Source: Melitaea cinxia
Lineage: Eukaryota; Arthropoda; Insecta; Lepidoptera; Nymphalidae
Length of the DNA stretch: 64,000 bases
Assembly (NCBI RefSeq): GCF_905220565.1
Contig: NC_059407.1
Span: 2,728,001-2,792,000 of the forward strand
Reading direction: 5' to 3'
This document shows, one piece after another, positions 52,795-63,284 of the stretch. How positions within the stretch are numbered: position 1 is the stretch's first letter; each line of letters begins with the position of its first letter. Made by a program: the position numbers and the translations under genes. The notes under the pieces were generated by a model. That model did not search any database. It saw nothing but the letters and a program-made list of their open reading frames with translations, and was not told where the DNA came from.

Positions 52795-53030
52795 AATCAA
52801 AATGACAAATAAACTTTATTCAAAAAGGCTTCTAAAAAATTCTTTAAAACTGAAACTACCAATCTACATTTCGGATCGCCGAAATGTAGATTTTGCAGAG
52901 AACTATCGGCAAGAAACTCCGCATTTACTCTTTTAAAAACAAAATATATAAACTGTGTTTTAGTATAAAATTAATAGGTACCTAATATATTGCATGAAAT
53001 ACAGCGTCACTATAATAATAATAAAATAAA
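52795..53030 (-). mobile_element. LINE 3' end with a conserved hairpin
   Basis: 'AATAAACTTTATTCAAAAAG', 'GCTTCTAAAAAATTC', a perfect hairpin at 52861-52892 (AATCTACATTTCGG-ATCG-CCGAAATGTAGATT), 'GGCAAGAAACTCCGCA' and 'GCATGAAATACAGCGTCACT'. The split relative is at 47628-48060. Confidence 0.65.
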
Positions 53031-53034
53031 TAAT

Positions 53035-54580
53035 AAAAGCGTTTATTTCAGACGTGTCCATCCATAGTGTTACGTGTGTTGTCCGTACTATAAGACCACA
53101 CATCTTTATCGTCTAAGTATGTAATCCTGCACCGAATAATAAGCTTTATCTATTAAATTCTTTTTAATAAACATTTTTAAATAACTCCAGTTTTATATAT
53201 AGTTTAGATGTTTTACTTGGGTATATATTACGATCATGGGTGCGTTGAATGGCGCTTGCGATAGTACCGAAATATCGGGTCCTGAAAATAAATAACAATG
53301 GAAAATATTCCGTTTTATGTAATATCGTATTTCTTTAAAGACAAAAATTGATTGTAAGAAACAATAATACATAACAATAACTAATAACGCTGCGGATACG
53401 CCCGTTTGTTGGACGCGGACCAACTTCCTATTTTGCAATAAAATTAGCCTAACATCTCAAGACTACCATCGATATACCTACCTAGTTTAACAGACAGAGT
53501 TATTTTCGTATTTATTATATTAGTAAGGAGAGTCTTATTGTTTGTGCAAGTCTCTCACACAAAGGATTCCTTACAACTGCGATGATTAATTGTGTTGCTA
53601 AGTATAAAAGTTTTATTTCATTTATAACTAGCTGTGTTAATATAGTATATGCATATTATGTAAAAGTTTTAAACGGAAACGTTATAGGATTATCATTGCT
53701 ATTTGGATTCGTATGATTTATTTACGAGACTAGTAGCGACTCACGATTTTATCCGCCTTTCTTGTATCGACTGCGAATCTCGGAGTATAAAGTAGTTATT
53801 TTATTTTGAATCTGTAGCTATATTTCTGCCAAGCACATCTGGCGTGATTGAGAACCAAACGTTCATCCAAACATTTAATTTCCATTTAGTATTTTATTAA
53901 AATACAATGAACCTAACAAAAATGCATCATCGTCATAGCGCAAACGCTATAATAAAGTATTCATAAAATATTTTACAAATTATTCAAAGACACATAATTA
54001 TGTGCTATGCTGAACAAGAGATCTCTCGTCTTTTAAGGAGTAGGATTGATATTCTCATTTATATCAGACAAAACAATAACAACAGACTCAGCAATTGCGT
54101 GATATACTGCTGTGTAGGAGCACCTTTAGGGCTCAGAACCCTAAAAACGATTACTCTATACGACTTAAGTTGACTTCTTTTTTATTTAACTGTTCAGTCA
54201 AATGACTTCAGATAAAACATTTTATCACTTCGAGGCAGACTGAAATGCCACGCCTCGAAGTCTAATAAATTGGGCACGCCTTTCGAAAAGGTTAACTCAA
54301 TTTGAGAGATTACGTTGTTATCTTTTAGAGGACCTAAAGGGCGAAGGATTTTCGTTAATATTTATAGATTATCTCTATCATCTTTTAATCAGTTTCAAAA
54401 AGTAATAAAATAAATTGATATCTTAGACTTTTTTTATCTTCGTTAACTTATACTATTTTGTTTATTTGCACGCCAATGAAATATACGCTAAAACACTGCA
54501 ATTAAATAACAATAACAGTGATAAAAAAGAAAAAAAAAGAAAGATAACAAAAAAGTCTATTGTTTATTTGCACACCAATA
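53035..54580. other. No gene seen
   Basis: A segment near 53245-53285 ('GGCGCTTGCGATAGTACCGA', 'AATATCGGGTCC') looks like a dispersed repeat or Penelope-like end, but I cannot confirm it. The 81-codon antisense ORF over it is not called. Confidence 0.35.
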
Positions 54581-54585
54581 TTTAC

Positions 54586-54778
54586 ATCCAACTGCTGGCT
54601 TTGAAATACACAGGCCGAAGACGGGCAGCAGCGTCTTCGGTGCGACAAAGCCAGCCCTGCGGTCAGCAACCCGACTGCCCAGCGTGGTGACTATGGGCAA
54701 AACACATGAGTTTACGCCAGTTTTGGCACGAACTTGTGGAGGCCTATGTCCAGCAGTGGACTGCTATAGGCTGAAGTG
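54586..54778 (+). mobile_element. RTE-derived short element, 5'-truncated
   Basis: 'CATCCAACTGCTGGCTTTGA', 'GACGGGCAGCAGCGTCTTCG', 'GCCAGCCCTGCGGTCAGCAA' and 'GGCCTATGTCCAGCAGTGGA', ending 'GCTATAGGCTGAAGTG'. It has no (ATG)n tail. It sits between two near-identical AT-rich pieces ('CACTGCAATTAAATAACAAT' before, 'CATTGGAATTAAATAACAAT' after), which may reflect its target duplication. Confidence 0.85.
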
Positions 54779-54789
54779 CAAAAACATTG

Positions 54790-55655
54790 GAATTAAATAA
54801 CAATAACAGTGAAACATAAAGATAAGAAGAAAGTCTAACTTGAATTACAGTTATTTATAATATGTGCTATTTTTCTTTTAAATAAAAACTGTCTAATGAA
54901 TTGATTTTTTTTTGCGATAATTATTATATTCTCAGAAAATATTATCAAAATACATATAAAAGGAACAGAAACAGTATTATTAATCTAAAATATATTACTG
55001 CCACTGTAACATATACGAGTATAATAAATTTCTCTAAATTTCTTTTAAATAGATTGAAACTCTAGTAAATAAGATATGGACATAAAATACATTGGCCCAG
55101 TTAACTGTTTAACATTAAACTGGCCGAATTCTTAAAAATAGACTTGTTTACATTGTATGTATTCATATTTACGTTTTCATTTCTGAAATTCGTCTACCGA
55201 AGTGTTGCTGTTTTATATTTACATGTTTTTATTAACCGCGTAATTTTCAGTGCTTGGTTTGTTTTGAATTAAATGTACCAAAAGATTCTTCTGTAGAATA
55301 TATATGTATATCATAATTCTATATAATGTAATAAATGTACCTTCAACTCTTGGACTATATATAGATGAAATCTTTAGATAATAACAACACATACCCTCTA
55401 TTATAATCCATCGCAATAAAACTCAATGTCAAGTTCACAATAACTTCATTTAACGTAATTTCATTCTGTAATTCACTGAAATACATTTTTTTCCCGATTC
55501 AGTTATTATGGAAGCGATCTACTGAACTAGTTTCATATGGGTCACGGTCGAAGATATAGCAGGGAACGGAAAACGGTAAGGTTACTGCGAAATATGGATA
55601 TTTTTATTTTATTTTGAGCTACTTAATTTATCGAAATAATGAGCGGAATAAATAG
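54790..55655. other. AT-rich DNA, no gene seen
   Basis: No ORF or repeat recognised. Confidence 0.5.
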
Positions 55656-55669
55656 CGCTGTTGTGGCTA

Positions 55670-55992
55670 CGGTAGTAAAGAATATAGCCACCCCCTCTCT
55701 TCCCGTGGGTGTCGTAAGAGGCAATTAAGCGATAACACAGTTCCACTACCACCTTGGAACTTACAAAGTCGACCGATGGCGGGATAATATAACCATCCAA
55801 CTGCTGGCTTTGAAATACACAGGAAGAAGACGGGCAGCAGCGTCGGTGTGATAAAGCCAGTCCTGCGGTCACCAACCCGCCTACCCAGCGTGGTAACTAT
55901 GGGCAGAACACACGAGTTCACGCCATTTTTGGCGTGAACTTGTGGCGGCCTATGTCCGGCAGTGGACTGTGATCGCTGAAATGATGATGAAT
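55670..55992 (+). mobile_element. RTE-derived short non-autonomous element
   Basis: 'CCCTCTCTTCCCGTGGGTGT' then 'CGTAAGAGGCAATTAAGCGA', 'GGAACTTACAAAGTCGACCG', 'GACGGGCAGCAGCGTCGGTG', 'GGCCTATGTCCGGCAGTGGA' and 'GCTGAAATGATGATGAATGA'. It runs from RTE head to tail with the body missing, as at 27500-27815. Antisense ORFs of 88 and 113 codons are shadows. Confidence 0.88.
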
Positions 55993-55994
55993 GA

Positions 55995-57060
55995 GCGGAA
56001 TTACGCAATGAGACGGGTCGTTACTTAATTTGTAATAACTTCTCTAAGAAATTGATTTTCATGCACATAATAATTTATTTAAATAATCGTGTTTGTGTAA
56101 AACAAATTGTGTAATAAACAAATTTTAGAAAATGAAGTCCTTATATACAATTATAGTTTTAATAGTGTTTATTTGAAAAATAAATTGTCAATTTCATAAT
56201 GGCTAAAATACATAAACAGTGTGACTTTTATTACTACGACTTATGACCCTTTGATTGGTTAAAATTTAAATCTCTACTTATATTGAGTCAGAGTATATTA
56301 TCCATCATGTTTCACCTACATGTTTTGTTTATATTCAGAATATCAAAACGTGCAGGTTTTGTCACGATTTTTCATTTACCCACGACGAAACGATAAATTT
56401 TTAAACGTTAGCACACTGACCTTTCGGTTAAGACCCAATGGACCATTTCAGTTCCTCTCGTTTTTAATTATCTACTCGTATATATCTCGTTTTTACGGAA
56501 GAAATATTTTTTATATAATTCGTATGAAACATATACCTATGAATATCAAGTTAGATTTTAAATCAACATGGTTATTTTCAATACTAAAATTATTTAAAAC
56601 GAAAATATTAAAATATTCTCTTTATAAATAGTTTAAAAAAAAAAAAGTATATTTAAATAGTTTTTTAATAATGTTCACACAACTTTGCCTACGCCTGTAG
56701 ACGCCAATATCAAGTTATTCAAACTTCACAATACCGTTCAACTTGTTTATTATTTTGTAATTTCTGAATATTGAATAATTCACAATTTATCATCTTTCTA
56801 GTCGAAAGTATAATGTAATAAATTAACCTCAATGATTTATCTAAAAGGAAATTTGTTCCAACTTTTTTGGCAATCTGCCTCAAGGTGATTCACTGGGATT
56901 GTTTTATCTGTGACCCCGTTTTTATACACTATTTTTAAAAGATAATTTTATATTTATTTTGATAAGGAAATTGTAATCACTAGCTATGTTTCAACTGTAT
57001 TTATTTATGTTTAAAAGTTTACTGATCCCACGTGTGGGTCATAGCGTGATATTTTATAGC
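55995..57060. other. AT-rich DNA, no gene seen
   Basis: A 103-codon ORF at 56320-56631 is very AT-rich and low in complexity and has no family features; not called. Confidence 0.5.
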
Positions 57061-57064
57061 GTAA

Positions 57065-57150
57065 TTCTTCTATATAATAATTGTATTTGCTTACAAACGA
57101 CGAAAACCGACTTCAATTATATAGACAAATGGAAAAATAGTCAAGAAAAT
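57065..57150 (-). repeat. Fragment of the ACCGACTTCAA dispersed repeat
   Basis: 'GTATTTGCTTACAAACGACG', 'AAAACCGACTTCAATTATAT' and 'GACAAATGGAAAAATAGTCA'; it is interrupted by the LINE end that follows. Confidence 0.65.
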
Positions 57151-57154
57151 ATGT

Positions 57155-57330
57155 ATTAATAATAATAATAATAATACACTTTATTGACACCAAAAACAGA
57201 AATGATACACATCAAAGAAAGAAAAAATATTGACAATATATTCATTAGGTACAAAGGGCGGCCTTATCGTTAAAAAGCGATCTCTTCCAGGCAACCTTAG
57301 GGCAGAGGAAATGGTCTAGCGTCAGCACAG
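57155..57330 (-). mobile_element. 3' end of a CR1/Jockey-like LINE
   Basis: It starts with (AAT)n (57158-57174), then 'CACTTTATTGACACCAAAAA', 'GTACAAAGGGCGGCCTTATC' and 'GCGATCTCTTCCAGGCAACC'. It is nearly the same as 22316-22480. It lies inside a copy of the ACCGACTTCAA repeat. Confidence 0.75.
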
Positions 57331-57484
57331 GTGTACAAGCTACAACTATTATTGGAGATAACTCAAAAAGTGATAGTCAGATCTAATTCAAAGTAGAATA
57401 CAACTACATGACAACCAGCTTCCGATTGAAAAAATAATCTTAAAAAGTGGTACCGACCAAGTAAAAATACGTCTTATTACAGAT

Positions 57485-57930
57485 AACTCAATAATTGTGT
57501 TTGCAGGCAAACGAAGAAAAACCGCCTTCAATTATATCGACAAGTAATACAACGTAGGTAGACAAAAAAATTGTCGAGTAAATTCACATTATTAAAGATT
57601 ACTTCAAAAGTTGTAATGAGATCTTGATGAAATTTAAATGTAACCACATGATAAACAGCGGCTTTCGATTAAATTAAAAATCATCAAAATCGGTACACCC
57701 AGTAAAAAGTTATGCGGCTTTTCGAGAGTTTTCCTCGATTTCTCTGGGATCCCATCATCAGATCCTGGTTTTCTTATCATGGTACCAAACCAGGAATATC
57801 TCCTTTCCAACGAAACAAGAATTATCAAAATCGGCTCATAAACGACAGAGTTATCCCCAAACATACATAAAATATACATACATACACGGTCGAATTGAGT
57901 AACCTCCTCCTTTTTTTGATGTCGGTTAAA
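57485..57930 (-). repeat. Full-length copy of the ACCGACTTCAA dispersed repeat
   Basis: 'GTGTTTGCAGGCAAACGAAG', 'CGACAAGTAATACAACGTAG', 'GGTACACCCAGTAAAAAGTT', 'GATTTCTCTGGGATCCCATC', 'GGTCGAATTGAGTAACCTCC' and 'GATGTCGGTTAA'. Its layout mirrors 40712-41135 in the other orientation. Confidence 0.82.
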
Positions 57931-57934
57931 AAGT

Positions 57935-58755
57935 ACGTGTCAGATCTCAATTAAATTCAAATGAAACCACATGACAAGCAGCTTAACAAACTTGCGATTA
58001 ACGTGAAACCCTATAATATGAAACCTTCTACAAAGTCACCGTGTTATTAGCAACAACTATAAAAAAATAAATTTTTTTAAATCGGTCAATATAGTATTAT
58101 GACGTCTTCACACCCTCTGTACCCTATTTTGGGTTAAAAAAATATAATGCGCACAGATAATCACGACATCGTACGAAAAATAAAGCATAGACAAAAATAG
58201 ACACTCCTAAGTGACAACCCTTTACCACGACGCTATATGCAGAAAATCAATAATTTAAAGGTTAATAAATTTCCTATTAAATATATTCGGACTAGAAAGA
58301 AAGTGATATTATTCAGGGTTTAACTTTTTTAATAACATACATTTAGATATTATTTAAAACGCATCACATACGTACCCTAAACAAGTTACGCAGTCACTAT
58401 ATTTTATAATATTTCTTCATAATTGCTGGCCAAGCACACTGTCATTGTAATTTATGACATAAGTACGTTAAAAGTATGATTTAAGATCTTTGTTGTGTGG
58501 CGAAACTATTACTAAATATGTCTTGCTAGTTAAAACGTCGCTCGCATAAGTCGAATAGTAAAAGTATCGTTATTATTGCAATTCGACAAGTTAATTTACT
58601 ACTTAATATTACTAAATTGTATTTAAAAAAAATATTTCCATATTTCGACGTAATTTGGTTCCATAATCAGGTAGACATCAAGTACTAACTATCTAACTAC
58701 TAAAAGCTCGGATATGAGAAATTACTCAATGTTATATAGAGTCATTTACATTTGT
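57935..58755. other. No gene seen
   Basis: AT-rich with one more degenerate trace of the ACCGACTTCAA repeat family ('AGATCTCAATTAAATTCAAA', 'GACAAGCAGC') at about 57948-57980. Confidence 0.4.
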
Positions 58756-58759
58756 ACTG

Positions 58760-58815
58760 TACTTGTCTATGTAATTGAAACTCATTTTTTTCGTTTGCGA
58801 GCAAACACATTTACG
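58760..58815 (+). repeat. 3' end of the ACCGACTTCAA dispersed repeat
   Basis: 'CTTGTCTATGTAATTGAAAC' then 'CGTTTGCGAGCAAACACATT'. Confidence 0.6.
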
Positions 58816-59652
58816 TAACAATTAAGATATTTTGATAATTTTAAGTAAACATAAAATCTGTTAACCCGCAGTGGACCAGCATAGCAAATCATATCGCACC
58901 TTCGGTGGAACAAGGGCTCAACTCCACTTTTTGTAATTTTACAGGAGAGCCATTTTAAAGTTTTTTTTACATTCCGAGTCGTATTATTCGTCTTTGTACT
59001 GCTTCAAAGTGTTTGTTCTTTTGCATGAAATACGACCTATTTATTTGTGAGTATGGCCATGTAGTTTGCAAGTGCCAAATATTTTTTGTTAATTGCTATT
59101 AATATTTTTTTCAAAATAAGGTGTACATTTATGCCTTTGTTCCACCAACATTTAAATCGTTTTGTAATTACGACCATATTTATCGTTCGTGTTTTAAAGA
59201 TTTTGAAAAATAAAAATTAGTTTATTTGTTGCAAAAAATGTTTTATTTTATAATTAAACATCTTTTTTAGGAACTTCTGTTGAAAAATCTTAAAAAACTC
59301 TAGCGAAACTCTTTGGAATTTGCCTTTAAAATTAGCGTCAATATTAACGTTATAAAATCTTTGTCCATAGTAATCAGTCCGTTTTTACTTTACTCTTACA
59401 AATCAAACTCACTTACTCACTAACTCCACTTGAACAAATCAAAACTAACAAACATAAAATTACAAACAATCTTCATAGTTATTGTTGTACAGACCACTTT
59501 GGCATTTTACAGTAAATATTTAACAAGAAAAAAAAACGATAAAAAGAAAACGTATCTAAGAAACTAAAATAATAATAGCAACAATGCTTTCATAGAAAAC
59601 AAATGAATCACGTAGCGCGAGATCTATCCCTTAAAGAGGTATCTGTAATTTC

Positions 59653-60920
59653 ACCCCATCTCATCCCGTGGGTATCGTAAGAGGCGATAGAGGAAAAACT
59701 ACAAGAGGGTGGGCAGCAGCGCCTTCTAAGCACAGCCTAGCAAGCGTGGCGATTACGCCAAATCCCCCTAAATGGCAGACACGACAAAAAATTGTCCCCC
59801 AGTCCCCGGCGGGCCCGATAATGGCGGGGCAAGAGGCTATAATCTACGGCAGAAGCCAGGCCACCACACCCAACGACGACACTTGGCCCTGGCAACATAT
59901 AACGCTAGGACGCTGCGAACCGACGCGAAGCTCATTGAGTTGAAAGAAGCTCTCAGCAGGTTGAGCTGGGATATTATAGGCTTATCTGAAGTCCGAAGAG
60001 AGGGAGAGGACTCGATGTCTCAAGTCTGGCAACCTGCTGTACTATCGGGAGGGCGATTAACAGTCCCAGGGTGGTGTCAGGTTCCTCGTCCGCAAGGCTC
60101 TCGTCAACAACATCGACGTCATCAGGAGAGTGTCGAGCAGGGTGGCGTACCTTATACTCAGAATATCCAAGCGGTATTCGCTAAAGGTCATACAGGTCTA
60201 CGCACCGACCTGGACACATCCATATGACGAAGTGGAAGCTATGTATGAGGAAATCTCTACAGCCATACATAGCTCTACATGCCACTACACTGCTGTGATG
60301 GGGACTTCAATGCGAAGCTAAGCAGACGATGCGGTGATGAGTTGTGAGTGGAGCAATTTGGATACGAGCAACGGAACTCCCGGGACTGGCTACTGACTGA
60401 CTTCATGGAGAAAAAGGGACTCTTTATAATGAATTCCTTCTTCAGGAAGCGGAACGGCGCAAATAGACCTGGTTGAGTCCCGACGGCACCGTCAGGAACG
60501 AGATAGACTTTATCATGTCGACGAACAAGCACATATTTAGTGATGTCTCAGTGATCAATGCTGTGAAAACAGGAAGTGATCACCGACTTGTCCGAGGCAC
60601 ATTGAATATCGATGTCAAGTTTGAGAGGGGCCGGCAGATAGGGTTTGCGCTCCGACCTGCGCCTGCTCAGATTCAAAACCCCGAGAGCTTTCAACTCGAA
60701 CTCCAAAATCGCTTTGGCCTGTCGCCTGGCCGACTGCGTAAATGTGGACGAACTCAACGACGGGCTGGTGGAAATTGCCCGTACGGTGGGGTCTAAGTTC
60801 TTCAAGACCCGCTGCCAAAAAAAAGAACCAACGCAGGACCGATCGTCGTCGAAAGCATTAGGGGACGCTTATGCTCAGCAGTGGGCGTCCATGAGCTGGT
60901 ATTATGATGATGATGATGAT
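59653..60920 (+). mobile_element. RTE-clade LINE, internally deleted
   Basis: The 5' end is 'CCATCTCATCCCGTGGGTAT' and 'CGTAAGAGGCGATAGAGG', as in the short elements. The endonuclease region is present, most of the RT is missing, and the 3' end is 'GGGGACGCTTATGCTCAGCA' with (GAT)n at 60905-60920. It is inserted in the TIR element. This copy links the 'TCGTAAGAGG' heads and the 'GCCTATG.CCAGCAGTGG' tails into one family. Confidence 0.87.
59772..60600 (+). pseudogene. RTE endonuclease domain, frameshifted
   Basis: One frame (59772-60227) gives ATYNARTLRTDAKLIELKEA then LSRLSWDIIGLSEVRREGED, the start of an AP endonuclease of RTE type (the ARTL and E of SEVRREGE are typical). Later pieces in other frames follow: VIQVYAPTW and DFMEKKGLFIMNSFFRK near 60190-60440, then SPDGTVRNEIDFIMSTNKHI, INAVKTGSDHRLVRGTLNID, the SDHR end of the nuclease. 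At least two frameshifts separate them. No RT catalytic motif is present before the tail. Confidence 0.85.
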
Positions 60921-61744
60921 TTTTTATTCTGGTGGTTTTCAACGAAGGTGGCTTGGATGCTATCAATTTGAGGCACATGCATTTCTTCGATATACTGAAT
61001 GTCTTTGTCATCATTTAACATCATCAAAACTTTTCGACTTCGGGATCCCATTTTTCCCTGAAAATTTAACTGTATAACTTAGAATAAAGCTTCAGAGTTT
61101 AAACAGCAACACCATTTTAAAATTAAAAAAAAAAAATTGTTTGTCACAATGTAATCAACTACTCAGAGTTAGAAAGGATTTCGGTATGAGAAAGTATGAA
61201 TTGTTTTTATGCCTATTTTATAAAACATGTATTGGAATAACAACACCACATTTGTTCATAACACTATAAAATAATAAAAATGTTGGAAGTACAAAGTCAC
61301 AAATGTTGCAATGGCTTTGTCTTTCCAAGCATTTGCTCACGAAAAAGGCATAAGTGTGCTAAATATGACTTTGTCTCTCCAGGAATATCAAATATCAAAA
61401 GGCATATTTACCTTCGCGGCTTTGGCGCTCCAAGATAAAAACATTGCGCGTGGGGGCAATGGCGCAACTGACCAATGAGATGATGTCGCGCCAAAACGCC
61501 CACCAATTCGATCCAAAATGACAAAGACACTATTGCCGTGTAGCGACTTTTAAACTGAATCTAATGGGAGTCTTTGTCCCACTAGATACTAGAGTGTTTT
61601 TTGGGCATTTCTGCATATTTAACTCATTTTACGATTTTTTGTAAGATACGCCCTTGTTCCACCGAAGGTGCGATATGTTCCAATCCTTCTCCTACATGGA
61701 GAAATAGGCCTATGCCCAGCATTGGTGTGTTTTGGCTGATTGCG

Positions 61745-62205
61745 TATTTACATCTGACTTTAAATTTCATTACGAATTAACTACTATTGTAGGTAAGTAT
61801 ATATATCTTATTGTAGGTGAAAAATATATACAACTTAGTGTCTGATTTGATTGAGAGATCAAAGACGGGACAACTTATAACACACAGAACAAGTATTTAT
61901 ATACAAATATTTCTTTAGTGTTTGTAGATTACAGAGACATTCATTGGCCCTACCTTAGCTCTAATATCCGTGTAGGTAATGTGGATGTTTGTAATAACCG
62001 TCAGACGTTACTCGAACCGAAATAGCTATTTAGAAATGTTTAGGGTTACTAAAGAAAAGGGGCGAACACAAAGGATCAGAAGGGTTGAAGTGCATCCTTA
62101 GATACTTAGCTCCCTAGTAAGAAGCATGGAAATTAATGACAGCACGTACGTACCCACTAGTACTTATAGAAGCTTCTAGTTGGGTGTTTTATTTAAAAAT
62201 CTTCA
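61745..62205. other. No gene seen
   Basis: AT-rich DNA with no ORF of note. Confidence 0.5.
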
Positions 62206-62214
62206 GCTATTTTT

Positions 62215-62375
62215 TTTTATATACGACTAGGTTGGCAAAAATATTTACGGACCACCTGATCGTAAGCGGTTACCGTAGTCTACAGACACCTGTAACACTG
62301 TCGACCCTACAGCTGAACTTCCCACAGGAATCCTCGCCGCCTTACTCACCACAGGAACACAACAGTACTTAGGAG
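62215..62375 (+). repeat. LINE 3' end fragment
   Basis: 'CGGACCACCTGATCGTAAGC', 'GGTTACCGTAGTCTACAGAC' and 'ACCTGTAACACTGTCGACCC' form a widespread lepidopteran LINE fragment. Its reverse is seen in 'GGCGTCCATAAGCTACGGTA' at 35168. Confidence 0.6.
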
Positions 62376-62379
62376 CTGT

Positions 62380-63265
62380 CTTATTTAGCTTCGATCTTTT
62401 GAACTTTTGCGGTACTTAAAAAATAGTACCTACTTTATAGGCGTATATAGAAAATTTGGCAGAAAAACAAGTCTCATAAGAAATTTTATGTCATGTGTCT
62501 ATCTATTTTAGCATAAAGTTAAAACACATCGAAGATATTTTCGGCTTAAAAATGTACAGGTTGAGGATCTAGAGCTCAAAATCAGTGGTTTTAATTAAAT
62601 TATGTTATGGAAGTAATAATAGAATATAAATGTAGACAGTATAAGTGTATGACACTTATGTGAGTTATACGTATTCATATGATTATACTACTTGTGCAAG
62701 AATTGCAATCATGAAATTGGTTTCGTTTCAAATTTCAATTTGCATCCACTTTCGTCTTTTCCGGATCAGTTTACACTAGTTTCGCTGACTTACGCTGTTA
62801 GTTACAAAGTTTACATAGTAATTTAGTACGCAGAAGTCTGAAAACGTAGGCAGAGAAACTTTGTTAGGTAAATTAAGGCTTTCTGGGAGAACATTTTTGT
62901 TAATCTTAATTTGCCGCTTCCGATATTGCATATGTTCAATTTTTTTTTGTACTGTTGTAAGTGAAAACTTTGTTGGTTTGTTTGCTAAAATCAATTAATT
63001 TATATTTTAATTTAATATGGCAATGTTAATTTCCCTAGTACAAATAAATTGTTAAGGTTTTCTTTTAGTCCATCTACCCAATGCTTTGTAAATCTTTATT
63101 ACTGAACGTAATTGAAAATTTTTTGTACATTTTGTTTATAGCTTACGTAGTAACGTCCAACTAAAGAAATAACCTTTACAGAAATCGTATATCTATAATA
63201 GATTAATTGAAATGAATTTTAATAATCTGTCTGTAATTTTCTTTCTTTCTAATCTATAATCTATC
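62380..63265. other. AT-rich DNA, no gene seen
   Basis: A 72-codon antisense ORF (62776-62994) shows no family features. Confidence 0.5.
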
Positions 63266-63284
63266 TATATCTATAGTATATATA

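Larger units (their letters stand above)
58890..61677. mobile_element. TIR DNA transposon (class II) with an RTE insertion
   Basis: A 28-bp perfect inverted repeat at 58890-58917 (CATATCGCACC, then TTCGGTGGAACAAGGGC) has its reverse complement at 61650-61677. Flanking TA could be the target duplication (left CATA, right TATG). Without the RTE copy inside (about 1.26 kb) the element is about 1.5 kb. A short - strand frame starts at ATG 61050 (MGSRSRKVLMMLNDDKDIQY, IEEMHVPQIDSIQATF) and runs into the RTE insertion. Its continuation beyond the RTE (EITDTSLRDRSRAT) ends at a stop. The superfamily is not assigned and no transposase core was seen, so it is non-autonomous or internally deleted. Confidence 0.7.
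58862..61740 (+). mobile_element. SINE split by a TIR element
   Basis: 'TAACCCGCAGTGGACCAGC' at 58862 and 'TTCCAATCCTTCTCCTACAT' with 'AGGCCTATGCCCAGCATTGG' after 61677 are the two parts of the SINE tail seen complete at 35019-35110. They are interrupted by the 2.8-kb element at 58890-61677. Confidence 0.7.

Noticed and set aside
53193..53438. 81-codon antisense ORF with a possible Penelope-like end
   Set aside because: I could not tie the sequence to a GIY-YIG or RT motif, so no element is called.
55609..56008. Two antisense ORFs of 88 and 113 codons
   Set aside because: They lie on the reverse of an RTE-derived short element; the same shadows appear at 27432-27702.
56320..56631. 103-codon ORF
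   Set aside because: AT-rich, low-complexity and without domain, splice or codon evidence.
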